Origin: Burkholderiaceae bacterium
Lineage (GTDB): Bacteria > Pseudomonadota > Gammaproteobacteria > Burkholderiales > Burkholderiaceae_C
Assembly: GCA_016790175.1 (NCBI GenBank)
Contig: JAEUPI010000147.1
Coordinates: 1 to 41,391 of the forward strand
DNA length: 41,391 bases
Direction of reading: 5' to 3'
Both the position numbers and the translations under genes were made by a program. Position 1 is the stretch's first letter; every line of letters begins with the position of its first letter. Below, one piece after another: positions 40,760 to 41,391 of this stretch. A model generated the notes under the pieces. The model ran no database searches. It saw only the letters and a list, made by a program, of their open reading frames with translations, and was not told where the DNA came from.

Positions 40760-41391
40760 ATGCCGATACTGGACCGTTTGAGCATCTCCCAGCGCCTCTA
40801 TGCCGTGGCCGGCCTGCTGATCGCCGCGCTGGCGGCGGTAGCCACCACCGCGTGGCTTCGGCTGGGACAGGTGGACGTGATGGCGGATGCCACGTCCGTC
40901 AATCGCTTGCCGCAGCTGATGCGCATGTCGTCGATCGAGCTGAACGTGACGCGCGCGTCGTTGCAGATCCGGCATGCGATGCTGGTCAAGAACAACGCCG
41001 ACCTTCAGGCCACCGCCACCGACATCGCGGAAAAGAAGCGCCTGGTCGAGGCCGAACTGCTGGCTTTCGAGAAGGCACTGGTCACGCAGGCGGGCCGCGA
41101 GGCGTACGAGAAGATCAAGCCGCTGGCAGCGAGCTTCTGGCAGATCGCCGAAGCCAACCTGGCCACCGTGCTGGCCGGCAAGAAGGACGAAGGTTTCGCG
41201 ATGCTGGTCGACAAGACGATTCCGGCGCGCAACCTGTTGCTGACTGCGCTCGACAAGGAAGAGCACCGCCAGGCCGAGGCGCTCGAAGCCGAACTTCACG
41301 CCGTGGGCGACTCGGCCACCAGCACCCGCAACCTGCTGGTCGGCCTGGTGCTGGCGCTGGCCGTCGCGCTGCTGTGGATGGCCTGGAGCAT
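40760..41391 (+). CDS. Methyl-accepting chemotaxis protein 3 (partial, 3' end outside window)
   Basis: An open frame from ATG at 40760 (AAGGA 6 nt upstream) runs off the right edge after 210 codons. It starts with PILDRLSISQRLYAVAGLLI, TM1 LLIAALAAVATTAWL, then a four-helix-bundle MCP ligand domain (MRMSSIELNVTRASLQIRHAML, IAEKKRLVEAELLAFEKAL, LLTALDKEEHRQAEALEAEL) and the beginning of TM2 (LLVGLVLALAVALLWM). HAMP and signalling domains must follow outside the window. It is a third MCP in the operon, in the same orientation as cheW. Confidence 0.88.
   Translation, partial: MPILDRLSISQRLYAVAGLLIAALAAVATTAWLRLGQVDVMADATSVNRLPQLMRMSSIELNVTRASLQIRHAMLVKNNADLQATATDIAEKKRLVEAELLAFEKALVTQAGREAYEKIKPLAASFWQIAEANLATVLAGKKDEGFAMLVDKTIPARNLLLTALDKEEHRQAEALEAELHAVGDSATSTRNLLVGLVLALAVALLWMAWS

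Overview
The window comes from a very GC-rich (roughly two-thirds G+C or more) motile Gram-negative bacterium. Gene content and protein character suggest a betaproteobacterium of the order Burkholderiales, probably near the Rubrivivax/Leptothrix/Methylibium/Piscinibacter group. That placement is an inference from protein style, not a search. Almost all of the window serves the flagellum: its surface glycosylation, filament, export apparatus, motor switch and chemotaxis control.

Region 1 (1-9769, minus strand) is one tightly packed glycan operon, read right to left: a TPR/SPINDLY-type O-linked glycosyltransferase, a glycosyltransferase-methyltransferase fusion, a methyltransferase, a NeuD-type acyltransferase, a GH43-like propeller protein, a GNAT/FemAB-like acyltransferase, an FdtA-type 3,4-ketoisomerase, an FdtB-type aminotransferase, and a methyltransferase/glycosyltransferase cut by the window edge. 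Together they look able to make a nucleotide-linked 3-acylamino-3,6-dideoxyhexose, decorate it and attach it to protein; the adjacent flagellins are the obvious candidate target. A further GT2-TPR glycosyltransferase (10569-11633, minus) sits next to the flagellins.

Region 2 (11.7-18.0 kb, plus) holds two short tandem flagellins, fliD, fliS, a fliT-like gene and a YcgR-type c-di-GMP brake, then two type IV prepilin-like genes. Sigma-28-like promoters sharing a TCAAGT core precede the flagellins, fliD and fliS. A lipoprotein of unknown function follows (18192-19109).

Region 3 (19.1-31.4 kb) is the flagellar basal-body/export block: fliE on the minus strand, then fliF-G-H-I-J-K-L-M-N-O-P-Q-R on the plus strand, mostly with overlapping or closely spaced genes. 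A 634-bp non-coding island splits fliP from fliQ.

Region 4 (31.4-41.4 kb) holds a minus-strand REC-histidine kinase/NarL-type regulator pair, then a plus-strand chemotaxis operon: a short CheZ-like protein, cheY, cheA, an MCP, a secreted solo Cache protein, a second MCP, cheW and a third MCP cut by the window edge.

The most unusual non-coding signal is a pair of about 235-bp elements (9917-10153 and 29734-29962) with long terminal inverted repeats. Base-pairing of the arms is kept between the copies by compensatory changes. Each is followed by an array of small hairpins with differing stem sequences. One copy lies between two glycosyltransferase genes and the other inside the fliP-fliQ junction.
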